NCBI GenBank assembly: GCA_947498505.1
Contig: CANMKG010000005.1
Coordinates: 62,001-126,000 of the forward strand
Length of the DNA stretch: 64,000 nt
Direction: 5' to 3'
Origin: an uncultured Maribacter sp.
GTDB lineage: Bacteria; Bacteroidota; Bacteroidia; Flavobacteriales; Flavobacteriaceae
Below the pieces are notes generated by a model. The model did not search any database. It was given only the letters and a program-made list of their open reading frames with translations, and was not told the DNA's origin. Numbering within the stretch: position 1 is the first letter of the stretch; the number at the start of each line of letters is the position of its first letter. Made by a program: the position numbers and the translations under genes. Positions 63,562-64,000 of the stretch are shown here, in pieces.

Positions 63562-64000
63562 ATGACATCAGAAACTATTTTAAGTATTTTTTTAGGAGTT
63601 GGTCTTGCAGCTTCTGTAGGCTTTAGGGTTTTTTTACCGTTGTTTGCGTTAAGTCTTGCTTCGTATTTTAACTTTTGGGAACTTAATGAAAGTTGGCAAT
63701 GGATTGGTAGTATGGCAGCCGTGGTTACCCTTGGAGTAGCGACATTTGTAGAAGTATTTGCTTATTTTATTCCTTGGGTAGATAATGTTTTAGATAGTTT
63801 TGCGGTACCTTTGGCCGCTATTGCGGGAACAGCGGTAATGGTATCAACCATAGCGAATTTAGATCCTGTTGTAACCTGGTCTTTGGCAATAATTGCAGGT
63901 GGGGGAACAGCAACAGCAATTAAATCTGCAGGAGCAACCGGTAGAATTGCTTCAACGGCTACAACTGGCGGTTTCGCAAATCCAATTGTTTCAACAGTAG
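63562..64000 (+). CDS. DUF4126 domain-containing membrane protein (partial)
   Basis: The first 146 codons of a gene that runs off the end of the window. TSETILSIFLGVGLAASVGF is followed by several hydrophobic segments with glycine and alanine, and by GGGTATAIKSAGATGRIAST, typical of DUF4126. It starts 32 bases after the helicase gene, in the same direction. Function unknown. The frame stays open to the end of the window. Confidence 0.82.
   Translation, partial: MTSETILSIFLGVGLAASVGFRVFLPLFALSLASYFNFWELNESWQWIGSMAAVVTLGVATFVEVFAYFIPWVDNVLDSFAVPLAAIAGTAVMVSTIANLDPVVTWSLAIIAGGGTATAIKSAGATGRIASTATTGGFANPIVSTV

Overview
The window is a chromosomal segment of a member of the Flavobacteriaceae (phylum Bacteroidota). 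The evidence is AT-rich DNA, Bacteroidota-type promoters (-7 box TAnnTTTG, in a few cases with a TTG about 19 bases upstream), almost no Shine-Dalgarno sites, a protease with a type IX secretion (T9SS) sorting tail, and family-typical gene pairs such as xerD/aroQ and rsmD/DUF3822. The genus cannot be fixed from the sequence. I saw no tRNA or rRNA genes, insertion sequences, prophage or CRISPR array. Most genes are housekeeping or envelope functions, packed with short or overlapping junctions.

Layout. 0-4 kb: a TetR-controlled SDR/DoxX-like operon with two visible operators, a nitrilase-fold hydrolase, a 345-base gap holding what looks like a decayed RelE/ParE-type toxin and a perfect 36-bp palindrome, and an exported sugar-isomerase-like protein. 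4-10 kb: DUF3820, pyrG, yidC and a three-domain fasciclin lipoprotein. 10-20 kb: mnmA, a T9SS subtilisin, a nitronate monooxygenase-like enzyme, a TRIC channel, a cyclophilin and a CoA-type NUDIX hydrolase that share a CATG at their divergent starts, an acyltransferase, an ECF sigma pair and NDH-2. 20-27 kb: xerD, two beta-barrel proteins, aroQ, a Dph6-like enzyme, small conserved proteins, lpdA, msrB and a collagen-like lipoprotein. 27-37 kb: glgB and a GH31 glucosidase, an M48 protease, a UMF1 transporter, and a four-gene operon of ECF sigma factor, membrane protein, DUF4097-like protein and GIN-domain protein. 37-50 kb: lon, cmk, a LysM protein, rpsA, then a long co-directional run pyrR-pyrB-(110 aa)-rnz-pdxH-sixA-ppk1-ppx, with miaE convergent. 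50.9-57.7 kb: a complete ebo cluster (eboA-F) followed by a TMEM220-like gene. 57.7-64 kb: dnaX, the RNase P RNA gene, rsmD, DUF3822, an unknown membrane-anchored protein, a RecD-like helicase and the start of a DUF4126 gene.

The observations I rate highest are: an A10 run in dnaX at the domain III/IV boundary, where a slip to either other frame meets a stop within a few codons (a possible gamma/tau switch), in a protein that also lacks the usual zinc-binding cysteines; the complete ebo metabolite-traffic operon with no recognisable cargo pathway beside it and a seventh membrane gene attached; the CATG shared by two divergent start codons; the TetR palindromes; the 36-bp palindrome beside the toxin remnant; and several promoters placed so close to start codons that the mRNAs should be leaderless.
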